A stretch of 64,000 nucleotides of DNA from assembly GCA_012295225.1 (NCBI GenBank), contig WMKK01000017.1, forward strand, positions 248,001 through 312,000. Reading direction: 5' to 3'. Shown piece after piece: positions 9,446 through 17,858 of the stretch (the stretch's first letter is position 1; every line of letters begins with the position of its first letter). This stretch comes from Ostreococcus mediterraneus (Eukaryota > Chlorophyta > Mamiellophyceae > Mamiellales > Bathycoccaceae). Below the pieces are notes generated by a model. It did no database searches. It was given only the letters and a program-made list of their open reading frames with translations, and was not told where the DNA came from. The position numbers and the translations under genes were made by a program.

Positions 9446-9759
9446 CGCCTTGACGAATAGTTGGCGCTCAGAAGGCATGACACAAAAGTGGTTTGCGTGT
9501 TCGTCAAGTCTCTTCATAAATGCGTGAAGCGTGAGCATCTGTTGTGGACGAGAGCCGCTATATAGCTTGTCAACATGCGTGTGTGTGACAGACGCGATGA
9601 ACGACGACAATAGACGAGCGCCGGGTAGGTGGAAATTTCACCGTGAAATCGTCTACATCGGGTCCCGAGTGCGCTCGGACAATTCCGAAAAATTCCGAAA
9701 ATTCCGAAACTCTAAAAGTTGCCATATATCACATATTTCATTGTCATGAGTGCTATTGA
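9446..9759. repeat. Diverged ~300-bp direct repeat, left copy
   Basis: This copy aligns along its length with 10850-11144 in the same orientation, roughly three quarters identical by eye with small indels. The best-kept core includes ATCGTCTACATCGGG, the hairpin-like CCGAGTGCGCTCGG and a run of AATTCCGAAA units (about 9680-9710), ending CTCTAAAAGTT. It lies just upstream of the secreted-protein gene. Confidence 0.8.
9680..9712. promoter_or_regulatory. AATTCCGAAA tandem units upstream of secreted-protein gene
   Basis: Three near-identical TTCCGAAA units in a row, about 200 bp upstream of the ATG at 9913, directly after a CCGAGTGCGCTCGG inverted repeat. The same motif is present in the downstream repeat copy. 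A protein-binding site is possible but purely inferred. Confidence 0.35.
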
Positions 9760-9912
9760 TGGCATTTATATACAACTTGAATGTGTAAAATATTCCGGGA
9801 AATCTCAAGGAAACCACCCAATAGTCGCACCTGCGACAACTCGAGCGTCACAAGCAAGCGCGCCGGGCACGCAAACCTTAACACGCCGACTGTTATTCTT
9901 ACGATAACGAAC

Positions 9913-10635
9913 ATGCTCACCAAAACGCCTTTGATCGTTTTTGCTCTGCTGGCACTTACTTCGGTAACTTCTCATGTCCAAGCGGCTGGTATATGTGCGT
10001 GCACGTGCGCAGGAAAGCAGCAACCTGACTTTGACGAGCCTTCTTCGTCTAGTTGTACCGCCGCCGCATGTATAACTGAATGGACTGATTGTACCTCTTC
10101 CAGTACGAACACGGCCTCGCATAGCGACGTGACCTATGAATGGCAAGGTGCCGTGACGATCCCCTCATACGATATCCAAGCTTCGGACGCGTTCACAGTG
10201 ACAGCGGACACTTGTGTAACCTATGTTTTCATGAATGTTGATAGTAATGAGAACCCCATCGCTACCTCCAAGCTTTTTACTGGAATCTTGACTTCCGCTG
10301 AGGCGACCACAATTGGCAACAAAATTTCGAGCTACGACAGCGTAGATGCCGCTGTCACTGATATTACGGGCAGGACTGTCGGAGCTGCGGATTGTGAATT
10401 CTCGGACTTCAGTGACGGCTGGTGTGTTAAATCGGTACGACTTCCAGCCGGAACATACGTTCTCGGTGGTTTAAATAAAGGGACGTCCGGCCTGAGCGTT
10501 CAGGGCCAGGTCCGCGAATGCACGGATGCTGAGTTCACCACCGCGACAGTGGCAGTGGCCTCGTCAGCTGCGTTCACTCAACTCGCCACCTCGCTGACTA
10601 TCATCGCTGGAGCAGCTATGCTTTTGATCAACTAG
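9913..10635 (+). CDS. Secreted Cys-containing protein, probable GPI-anchored surface protein
   Basis: 240 residues from the ATG at 9913, which starts a textbook signal peptide (MLTKTPLIVFALLALTSV, cleavage near VQAAG). The frame is open 44 residues further up, but those residues would bury the signal. The mature part starts GICACTCAG, is rich in Ser/Thr/Cys (Cys in the first 50 residues and a few later), is predicted mostly beta, and ends with SLTIIAGAAMLLIN after a short Ser/Ala spacer. That is the hydrophobic, untailed end typical of GPI-anchor signals. I do not recognise a family. Codon use is less GC-rich than in the surrounding host genes. Repeats flank it on both sides. Confidence 0.7.
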   Translation: MLTKTPLIVFALLALTSVTSHVQAAGICACTCAGKQQPDFDEPSSSSCTAAACITEWTDCTSSSTNTASHSDVTYEWQGAVTIPSYDIQASDAFTVTADTCVTYVFMNVDSNENPIATSKLFTGILTSAEATTIGNKISSYDSVDAAVTDITGRTVGAADCEFSDFSDGWCVKSVRLPAGTYVLGGLNKGTSGLSVQGQVRECTDAEFTTATVAVASSAAFTQLATSLTIIAGAAMLLIN

Positions 10636-10818
10636 CTGGAAAACACGAGGGTGAAGCGTCAATGTGATTGCTACGTAAGCAAAGAAAAGAAGCACCACCG
10701 GTGAACAATTTTCCATCGATTATTAATCACAATGCAGTACCGTTACTCTGCTGACAACTGGTTTTTAAGTGATGTAACTAAATAATAAGTAAAATTTCCC
10801 AAACAAACCGGCAAAGTG

Positions 10819-10851
10819 CGTATCAGATACGGCGAAGGCGTATCAGATACG
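10819..10851. repeat. Two copies of a 13-bp palindrome
   Basis: CGTATCAGATACG occurs at 10819-10831 and again at 10839-10851, 20 bp apart, immediately at the left edge of the right-hand 300-bp repeat. Each is a perfect inverted repeat around a central A. It could be an operator-like site or a remnant of an element end. Confidence 0.5.
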
Positions 10852-11144
10852 CCTTAACGAGTAGTTGGCTCAGAAGGCATAACACAAGCGTGGTGTACAT
10901 ATTCGTTACGCTTTTCTTAAATGAATGAAGCACGGGCATCACTTGCGGGCGAGAGCAGGTGCATAGCATGTCAACACGCGCGTGTGTGTGATCGACGCGA
11001 TAAACGACGACAATAGAAGAGCGTGGGGTAGATCGATGTTGAAATCGTCTACATCGGGCCCGAGTGCGCTCGGACAATTCCGAAAATTCCGGAACTCTAA
11101 AAGTTGTAATATGTGACGTATTTCATCGTGATGAGTGTTAATAG
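10850..11144. repeat. Diverged ~300-bp direct repeat, right copy
   Basis: Partner of 9446-9759. It keeps the ATCGTCTACATCGGG core, the CCGAGTGCGCTCGG inverted repeat and two AATTCCG units. No ORF like the secreted protein follows it. Antisense ORFs in both copies share SRPQ and LVKA-type fragments, which simply reflects the DNA similarity or an old decayed coding stretch. Confidence 0.8.
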
Positions 11145-11260
11145 AATACGCTCTTTTTAGTGATCTCCTGATGATTCTACCAATGTAAAGGTTCTAGCTA
11201 TATCGTAGTCCTACTTTTGATAAGACCTCAGAATTTTACACACTTTATCTTAATTTGGTC

Positions 11261-11682
11261 TTAGGGCGACTAAGAGCACCGTAGTTAACTTTGCCCATAA
11301 CTCCGACTTAATGCTAAAGTTATCGTCAATTGGACTAAGAGCAAAACGTTCTGATAACTTTATCCCCGAGTTATGCGTAAACGACTAAGAGCTCATTTTC
11401 ATAACTTTGGCTATAACTTCGCCGTGCTCGCTAATCGTGAACCGTCATGTCATTTTGGCGTGATTGAATTGAATGGACAAGTTGGGCAAATTANGCGAGT
11501 TGTCGAGCCGTATCTAAGAGCTAATTTCAATAACTTTTACATAACTTTGACCCCCTCTAATTAACTCAAGGATTGACGAGTAAAAGTTATCATCAAACCT
11601 TAAATTTGACCATAACTTTGCCCAAAGTTATGGTCAAATTTACGTGATTTCAATAACTTTATGCTAATTTTGGTGCTCTTAG
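11261..11682. mobile_element. MITE-like inverted-repeat element, GGGCGACTAAGAG end
   Basis: It opens TTAGGGCGACTAAGAGCACC and its right side ends GGTGCTCTTAG, the reverse complement of the inner part of the opening, where the next element begins. Inside, CTAAGAG and ATAACTTT recur several times, and a perfect 19-bp inverted repeat with a 2-nt loop sits at 11602-11641. There is no coding capacity. One N lies at 11494. It is probably a non-autonomous DNA transposon whose right end was overrun by the neighbouring element. Confidence 0.6.
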
Positions 11683-12255
11683 GGCGACTAACAGGTCGAA
11701 ATTAGAATAGTGAAATGCCCAAAGTTATTCCTATTCCCAAAAAATCGTGACTAACAGGTCGAAAATAAGCTAATTTCTTATTCCAATTGTCCAAAGATTG
11801 GAATAAAATCGCCAAAGTTATTCCAATCTTTGCGATTGGAATAGCGATTGGAATAGCGACGACGAGTTAATGACTCAAGGATTTTTAGGGGGTCGCGGAG
11901 CCCGCTATTCTAATTCCGCACCTGTTAGTCGGAAATAGGAATAGCGAGCCTTCACCGCGGCGTAACTCGCACGTCTCGGCGTAAAGATGATTAAAAAATC
12001 CGTGCGACGGCGCAACAATCTCACAAGGAGACGATGTCGCGCTTTCCGCTCAGCGCGCGGCGACTTCCGCGTCGAGTACACGACGTTTTCTTTTCCCAAG
12101 CTTCACCAGTCAAAACTGTGGGTATGCATTGACCAATCGTTACTCGAGGCTGTTCGTTATTTCAATCGAGGACCTGTTAGTCGGAATTAGAATAAAATTG
12201 CAATATACACCCGAAAAAAGGCGCTATTCTAATTTCGACCTGTTAGTCACCCTTA
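11679..12255. mobile_element. MITE-like element with ~30-bp terminal inverted repeats and TTA duplication
   Basis: The left end (11679-11710) and the reverse complement of the right end (12224-12255) agree at 30 of 32 bases, with GACTAACAGGTCGAAATTAG shared exactly. The ends can be read as TTA, then GGG(C/T)GACTAACAGG, and, at the other side, the mirror followed by TTA. This fits a 3-bp TTA target duplication as in Tourist-type, PIF/Harbinger-derived MITEs. About 570 bp, with no transposase. Internal copies of the ACCTGTTAGTC motif (near 11742, 11924 and 12172) suggest nested or tandem insertions. Confidence 0.7.
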
Positions 12256-12276
12256 CCCCCATTTTTTGGATAAGGC

Positions 12277-12512
12277 CGATGAAGAGATGAATAAAAATAG
12301 CCTAAATACAGTATTTTTAAGGATTTACTACTTTTTGTCCATGAAGAGATGCCGAAATAGTATAATTTGTTTTTTTTTCGTGGTCATTCGTAGTCAAATC
12401 CGCCCGATTTGACTACGAATGACCACTTTGAAAATACTAATTTTAAATTTTCGCTTGAGTCGTAGACGGTCAAAAAAAGGGGCTCGAAATAGCCTATTTT
12501 ATCTCTTCATCG
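12277..12512. mobile_element. Second MITE-like family with CGATGAAGAGAT ends and central perfect palindrome
   Basis: The ends are CGATGAAGAGAT (12277) and its reverse complement (to 12512), with partial similarity continuing inward (AATAAAA-TAG). The middle holds perfect 21-bp arms (12380-12400 and 12406-12426) around CGCCC. Related end motifs at 12338 and 12778-12790 suggest further fragments. It is AT-rich with no coding capacity. Confidence 0.6.
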
Positions 12513-12860
12513 ACACGCGTAGGAAAAACAAATCCGGTTCAAAAAGGACGCTCGTCGACGACGACGGAATGGATGAAAAACGTCACGATGGCTGCGACGG
12601 CCGTGATCACGATGCGCCGTTTACGAACAAGACGCACGCGTGCTTCGTCTCCACGTGCTACATCACCCGCATCGCGGGCGACCCGCGTATGAACGTCAAT
12701 GTGCGCGTACACGACAGCTACAAGATGGCGACGGTTACAACGTGCGCCAGAGGCGCGCTTGAGTTTTTTGTTCAAATCATCTCTTCGTCGCTCGGTAGTA
12801 TATGAAAAAACTACTAGTACTTAAAAATTCGCTCCAATCGCTGCCAGCGGCATGCGCGTT
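12513..12860. other. Right edge of repeat island
   Basis: About 350 bp between the last inverted-repeat element and the stop of the FAD monooxygenase. An open frame (12419-12805 on +) crosses the element end and has no recognisable domain. It is not called as a gene. Confidence 0.4.
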
Positions 12861-14507
12861 TTACGCGGCGCCGATGGCGGCGCTGACAAAGCGGTGCACG
12901 AGCGCACCCAACGAACGCCGCATGGCTGGATTTCGGAACACGAGGTACCAAAACGTCAGTGCTCCAAAAGCGAGGGACGCGTAAAAATTAAAACTCTCGC
13001 GTTTCATCATTTTCTCAACTTCATCATACGAATACGCCGTGTTGGAGATCTCAAAAAGAGCTGGTCTGTGGAACACCGTCGGAAGCACCGCGTGCAAGAT
13101 GGAGATGAACACCATTCGTGCCATCAACACGCCGCCAATCGTTCGGTTCATGGATCCACCAAAACCACCTTGTGAAAGCCTTGCTGCGGCATCAACTTGC
13201 GGTTTACGCAATTTGTCGAACGTCTTTAGCGCTTTCGGGAGATCTTCATCACCCATTTCTTCAAGCGTCACTCGCAGGGCGTGCGTCGTTTCCAGAGCCA
13301 CGTTGGCGCCCTGGCCGAGACTCGGCCAGCAGCTGTGCGCGGCGTCGCCAATCAAAAGCACGTTGTCCTTGTACACCATCGAGCTCACGGTGGTGGTCGT
13401 TCCACCTGGAGAAGCCCTTTGTTTGGCCAGCATGGAGCTCGTCTTTGATGGAAGGTTGCCCGAAAAAGCGTCTGGGAATTTTGTGGCAAACAATCGATCC
13501 ACTTGTTGCGGCGCCTCGATCTTATCCCACGTCCACTCACCGCTCTCAGGTAAGATAACTACGGCACTATGCGTACCATCGGGATTCGGCGGCGCCAACA
13601 CGCTTGTTTGTCCACGTCTCCACGTGTGAAACGCTCTCGACCAGTCGTTCTCCATACCACGCGGGGCGCCAGCGAGTTTCGGCAACATCACGCTCTTGTA
13701 CTTCATGCCATCTGTGACTTGCTTCACAACGAACGATCCCTGAGAATCTTGCACGATTTCCGCGCGAACTCGCGATCGTACGCCGTCAGCACCTACTAAC
13801 AAATCATACGTCTTCTCCTCGAACAACGACTCATCTTCGCTCAGAAACGGGCACACGTCTTCCCCTTCAAACTTTTCAAACACCGCCGTTTGCGTGTTAA
13901 AATTCACCCCAACGAGTGATCGATTGAAATGAAACCGTATACGATCACCATACTTCTCACTCGCCTCTCTCGCGATCGTCGCCGCCAACACCGCTCTATT
14001 CACGCTCACCGCTCTGCTAAAGCTTTGACTCGAAAACACCGCCCCAGATTTCACCCCGTGTCGCACGCCTCCGCTCACATACACGCACAACTCATCATCC
14101 AACACTATCCCACCAGCATCCAACGCATCGAGTCCACGGCCATTGAGTACAACATTGTACGTTCTCGCGCTCGTCTCGACTTTGTTACTCGCGCCTCGTC
14201 GCTCGTACACATCCACCTCGTACCCCAACGACGCGAGATGAATGCTCGTGAGCGCGCCCGCGGGGCCGGCACCGATGATGACGACTGATTTGCCGTTCAG
14301 CGCCGCCGCGTCGGTCGGCGCCGACGCGCCATCGGCGTCGCGGCAGACGATGCGCGAGCGGTGCGCCCAGCGCTGCTGCTGCCGAGCGTTCGCGCGACGC
14401 GACGACAACGACGACGACGCGTGCACGCACGCGCGCGACGACGGCGCATCGGGGCGCGTCGTACAGGTCACGAGCATTGCGCGCGACGGCGAGAGTTGGG
14501 CACGCAT
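12861..14507 (-). CDS. FAD-dependent monooxygenase, kynurenine-3-monooxygenase/zeaxanthin-epoxidase-like
   Basis: About 548 residues from the ATG at 14507. An upstream in-frame start at 14645 would leave only 2 bp from the previous gene's stop. The leader is Ser/Arg rich, likely plastid or mitochondrial. Then come the dinucleotide fold VVIIGAGPAGALT, the DG motif LLVGADGVRSRVR and the GD motif VLLIGDAAHSCWPSLGQG, the three marks of group A flavin monooxygenases. The stretch YNVVLNGRGLDALDAGGI resembles the kynurenine monooxygenase group more than zeaxanthin epoxidase. The C-terminus has a membrane helix (FYASLAFGALTFWYLVF), also seen in KMO. The substrate is not known. Same strand as the glycosyltransferase upstream. 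Confidence 0.85.
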   Translation of the reverse strand: MRAQLSPSRAMLVTCTTRPDAPSSRACVHASSSLSSRRANARQQQRWAHRSRIVCRDADGASAPTDAAALNGKSVVIIGAGPAGALTSIHLASLGYEVDVYERRGASNKVETSARTYNVVLNGRGLDALDAGGIVLDDELCVYVSGGVRHGVKSGAVFSSQSFSRAVSVNRAVLAATIAREASEKYGDRIRFHFNRSLVGVNFNTQTAVFEKFEGEDVCPFLSEDESLFEEKTYDLLVGADGVRSRVRAEIVQDSQGSFVVKQVTDGMKYKSVMLPKLAGAPRGMENDWSRAFHTWRRGQTSVLAPPNPDGTHSAVVILPESGEWTWDKIEAPQQVDRLFATKFPDAFSGNLPSKTSSMLAKQRASPGGTTTTVSSMVYKDNVLLIGDAAHSCWPSLGQGANVALETTHALRVTLEEMGDEDLPKALKTFDKLRKPQVDAAARLSQGGFGGSMNRTIGGVLMARMVFISILHAVLPTVFHRPALFEISNTAYSYDEVEKMMKRESFNFYASLAFGALTFWYLVFRNPAMRRSLGALVHRFVSAAIGAA

Positions 14508-14647
14508 GTCGACGTGTGACGCGTTGAGCTGCGTGAGCGCTCTGGTTGGATAGCGCGGCGTCGCGGCTCGGGCGAGAATGGCGCGTGTGCGAATGAAACC
14601 GCGTGAAACAATGCTCGCTAGTGGTGAACTATTAACATTCTGCATGG

Positions 14648-17290
14648 CTAGAGTGCGCGCGCGGCGGCGGCGGCGTTGGCGGTGGTTTTATCGTCTTGTC
14701 TCGCAATTTCGAGAGACTTGACGTATCCGCCGGTGATGCCTTTGGAAATGCGATAGAGCAAGGAATTATCAGGGGCGTCGGCGTCGACAATAACATCACG
14801 GACTTCCTCTGTTGCGTCTGAATTCGTGGGATATAGCTCCGGCTTGTCGAGTTTGTCGTATGGGATGTGACGCGCGTAAGGCAAGCCTGGCCGGCACCGG
14901 TCGTACGCGTGCAAGAGCGAGCCAAACGTGCGCTCCCATGTCAATCCCACGGTGCTCTCTACGGCGGCGCGAGACATTCGCTCGGCGAGCTTGCGATCCT
15001 TCATCAATCGTACTAATGCGTTGACGTAGTTTGTCACGTCGCCAGGGATTGGTTCGGTGTTTTTGACGATGATACCGCTCACTTCGTCTTGCACGATGGC
15101 TCGGTTGACGCCGACGTCATCCGTGACGACGGGCAAGCCCGACGCCATGGCTTCGATCAAGTTGTTAGGAATGACTTCTGTCTTTGACGGGAAGAAAAAT
15201 ATATCTCCCGCAGCGTAGGTTTTTGCGAGATTTGCCCCACCGGTGTGTCCTAAAATGACCACGTTGTCCAAACGCTGGAGATCAGAACGCACCCATTCCA
15301 AATCCGGACCGTCGCCCGCGATGACTACTCGGAAGGGTGGGATTTCGGGATCTTTCCCGCTATCGGCGAGCGCGTCCAAGGCTTGGATAGTTTTCACAAA
15401 ACTTGCCAACCCTTTTTCGCGCACGATGCGAGCAACCCATAAAATAACTAACTCTTTATCTTTGACGCCAAAAATATCCCGTCTGTATTGTTCGTCTCGC
15501 ATTTCTGGCGAGTAGAGCGTTCGATTGACCCCACGCGGGAAAAATCCCATCTTCTCTCCAGGTACGCCTATCGAATGTAGATGTTCCGCAGCGGCGTACG
15601 TCGGTACGGCGACGACGTCGCAGAGTTGGTAGAAACCACTTAGTAAGTGTCGGAGCGGCGACGTGAGTAAACTCACGCGATAGTATTGCAGATACGTGTC
15701 AAACGCGGTGTGATACGAGCACACTGAACACGCGCCAACTTCAGCAGCCCATCGCACGGCGCTGTGACCGAGCATATCGGGCGCTGCGACATGCACCACG
15801 TGCGGGTTGTACGCTTCTAACACGGCGCGCTGTCGCGCTTGTAATGGCGCCGCCATTTTGTACTCGGGTCGACCGGGCGCTTCAATCGCGGGCACGGGCG
15901 CCACGAGCTGATGCACGCTATCATACGAATTTGCCCGCACGTAATCGCGTTCAGCGAGATCAGGGCTCATCACCAATACGCTTGCGTCATCACGCCCGCG
16001 AATAAATTCTGCAAAGCGCTTCATGGTTCGACTCACGCCGTCGACGTGTTCCCACACCGTCGTCACGATGGCGATGCGTCGCGCTTCTGGTGAATTCGTT
16101 ACAGATGCGCTGCACGCCATCGCTGGACACGACTTCTCATTCACCACCAACTGTTGCTTTTCCAAAGCATCCACTAAAGACTGCGCTGCATCATGCGCTG
16201 CGCTCAGACCGCATTTTTCGTACGACGTCGCCACCGCGCGCAACTGCGGCACCGTCCCCGCGTGCCATTGATAGTGCTGCACAGACACTGGCACTGGGAA
16301 TATATTATCCTGATGAATGTTCAACGCCGCCGCGGGCACGACGTCGTCATCTGCGAAATCATGCAAGCATCTCACGTCGGAGATGGCAAACTTCAACTTG
16401 TGCGCAATCACCATGCCTTCTCGCGGCAGCGGCTTGCCTTCGTTGTTTGTATTCGGCGGCGACCGACGCACGTCGCATCGCTCACCAACGCGACACTGTC
16501 TAGGGAACGTCGTGTGAAACGATTCCTTACTATCGACTTTGGATAACGTTCCATCGTTAGAAATACGATCGATCCATACTCCGTTGACAAGCTCGAATCC
16601 CAAGTTATCCGCGTCGGCGAGGAACCCCGGAATGCTATACTTGTCGGCGCCCGAGCCGCGTGGCACGAATAAATGTTCGTCGATATCAGCCAGAATCACC
16701 CAATCTTCTTCATCCATGACGTTTGCGAGTTGGAATTGCCAGTATCGAGATAATTCACTGTGCCGCAACGTTTTCCCGGCGTACACGTCGTGCGTGACGC
16801 CACGTTTTTTGAGCGCTTTTTGAATCTCTTTGGGCGCGTCGCCATCCTTGGAGTGAATCACGACGTAAATATTCTCCGCCGGAATCTTTCCGTGATCGAT
16901 GTAATGCGTCAAAAACTGATTAAGCATCACTAAACTATCATCTGAATCGGCGTTGACTCCGGTTAACAGCGCCGTTTTCGCCACGATGTCCCCGCTCACG
17001 GCGCGTCCAAACCCAAACATCGAGCGCGTCTTTGCCGTCTTCACTCGCCTTGGTCTAAATCGTCTACTCACCCCTCTAAACCCAGTTTTTCGAGGAATTT
17101 CGCCCAAGTCACACTTTAACCTCATCGCCTGCATCATCTCTCGTCCATCTCTCGCCACCGTACGCGAATCCCACTCCTCCCAAGGCGCGTCGGCGCGTCG
17201 CGCGCTCAACTTGTGATGCGCCGCAGAGCGCCCAAAAACCACCCCATACATCGCGTACGCGCACATGCTCGCCAAAACGAACCGAATCAT
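14648..17290 (-). CDS. Bifunctional glycosyltransferase: GT2-like domain fused to GT4 domain, type II membrane
   Basis: 880 residues from the ATG at 17290, which directly precedes a signal anchor (MIRFVLASMCAYAMYGVVF). Longer in-frame starts at 17512 or 17719 would add a cytosolic tail with 12 Thr from a trinucleotide repeat. Residues ~100-390 form a GT-A-type domain with LTGVNADSDDSL and the metal-binding ILADIDEHLFV near 200. Residues ~400-800 form a GT4 domain: AIVTTVWEHVDGVSR, CSYHTAFDTYLQYY, LWVARIVREKGL, VVIAGDGPDLEW and the EX7E element KTEVIPNNLIEAMASG. The GT4 half resembles the sulfoquinovosyl/mannosyl-transferase group. A Golgi or ER role in glycan or glycolipid synthesis is inferred. 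The substrate is unknown. Both halves look intact. Confidence 0.85.
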   Translation of the reverse strand: MIRFVLASMCAYAMYGVVFGRSAAHHKLSARRADAPWEEWDSRTVARDGREMMQAMRLKCDLGEIPRKTGFRGVSRRFRPRRVKTAKTRSMFGFGRAVSGDIVAKTALLTGVNADSDDSLVMLNQFLTHYIDHGKIPAENIYVVIHSKDGDAPKEIQKALKKRGVTHDVYAGKTLRHSELSRYWQFQLANVMDEEDWVILADIDEHLFVPRGSGADKYSIPGFLADADNLGFELVNGVWIDRISNDGTLSKVDSKESFHTTFPRQCRVGERCDVRRSPPNTNNEGKPLPREGMVIAHKLKFAISDVRCLHDFADDDVVPAAALNIHQDNIFPVPVSVQHYQWHAGTVPQLRAVATSYEKCGLSAAHDAAQSLVDALEKQQLVVNEKSCPAMACSASVTNSPEARRIAIVTTVWEHVDGVSRTMKRFAEFIRGRDDASVLVMSPDLAERDYVRANSYDSVHQLVAPVPAIEAPGRPEYKMAAPLQARQRAVLEAYNPHVVHVAAPDMLGHSAVRWAAEVGACSVCSYHTAFDTYLQYYRVSLLTSPLRHLLSGFYQLCDVVAVPTYAAAEHLHSIGVPGEKMGFFPRGVNRTLYSPEMRDEQYRRDIFGVKDKELVILWVARIVREKGLASFVKTIQALDALADSGKDPEIPPFRVVIAGDGPDLEWVRSDLQRLDNVVILGHTGGANLAKTYAAGDIFFFPSKTEVIPNNLIEAMASGLPVVTDDVGVNRAIVQDEVSGIIVKNTEPIPGDVTNYVNALVRLMKDRKLAERMSRAAVESTVGLTWERTFGSLLHAYDRCRPGLPYARHIPYDKLDKPELYPTNSDATEEVRDVIVDADAPDNSLLYRISKGITGGYVKSLEIARQDDKTTANAAAAARAL

Positions 17291-17321
17291 CCCACGCCGT
17301 CGTTTCCGATCGCTATACGCC

Positions 17322-17322
<1 letters not shown>

Positions 17323-17361
<39 letters not shown>
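17323..17361. repeat. TCG trinucleotide microsatellite (13 units)
   Basis: An uninterrupted TCG run just upstream of the preferred glycosyltransferase start. If translation begins at 17512 it encodes a poly-Thr tract on the minus strand. Confidence 0.9.
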
Positions 17362-17364
<3 letters not shown>

Positions 17365-17858
17365 AGGCCCGAATCACACTCCCATGCGCCGCCGACGCCC
17401 ACGCCGACTGCACGCACTGCCGCCACCGCCGTCCCGCGATGGACTTGGATCCGCACAATCGCGGGCGCGCAGTCCACGGCCCAGACGGCGACGTGTCGCC
17501 CTCGCGCGTCATCGCGCCGGCCTCGCCACCCGTCGCGCAGTGCGGCGCGGATAAGTGCGCCGTGCGAGTGTTTTTTTCACAAAAGTTTTTTAAACGTTGA
17601 CAGCGCTCGTGATGCATTCGCCACCGCCAGACCCACGCGCCGGGTCGCGGTGTGCGTTCGCGCGCGCGGAGGCGAGCGAAAGAGTTTTTCGTGCGCGGTG
17701 CGCGCGCGTGCGAGGGCATCGGACGCGGCGCGGTGCGCGTGAGCGCGTCGGACGTGCGGGAATAATCTTTCGCATCGCATCGGTGGTTGAGAAAAGGACG
17801 TTTGCGCGTCGGGTCGCGCGAGGGGCGCGGCGAGCGGTGCGCGGGGGCGGTGCGCGGG

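Noticed and set aside
9317-9610. Antisense ORF in the left 300-bp repeat, similar to one in the right copy
   Set aside because: The shared residues follow from DNA similarity. Both frames are short and no family is recognised. Kept only as a repeat property.
11255-12260. TTAGGG words suggesting telomere-like repeats
   Set aside because: They occur singly at element ends as part of TTA plus GGGYGACTAA, never in tandem.
12419-12805. 128-residue ORF crossing the end of an inverted-repeat element
   Set aside because: It starts inside the element palindrome and has no domain. The antisense frame is equally open.
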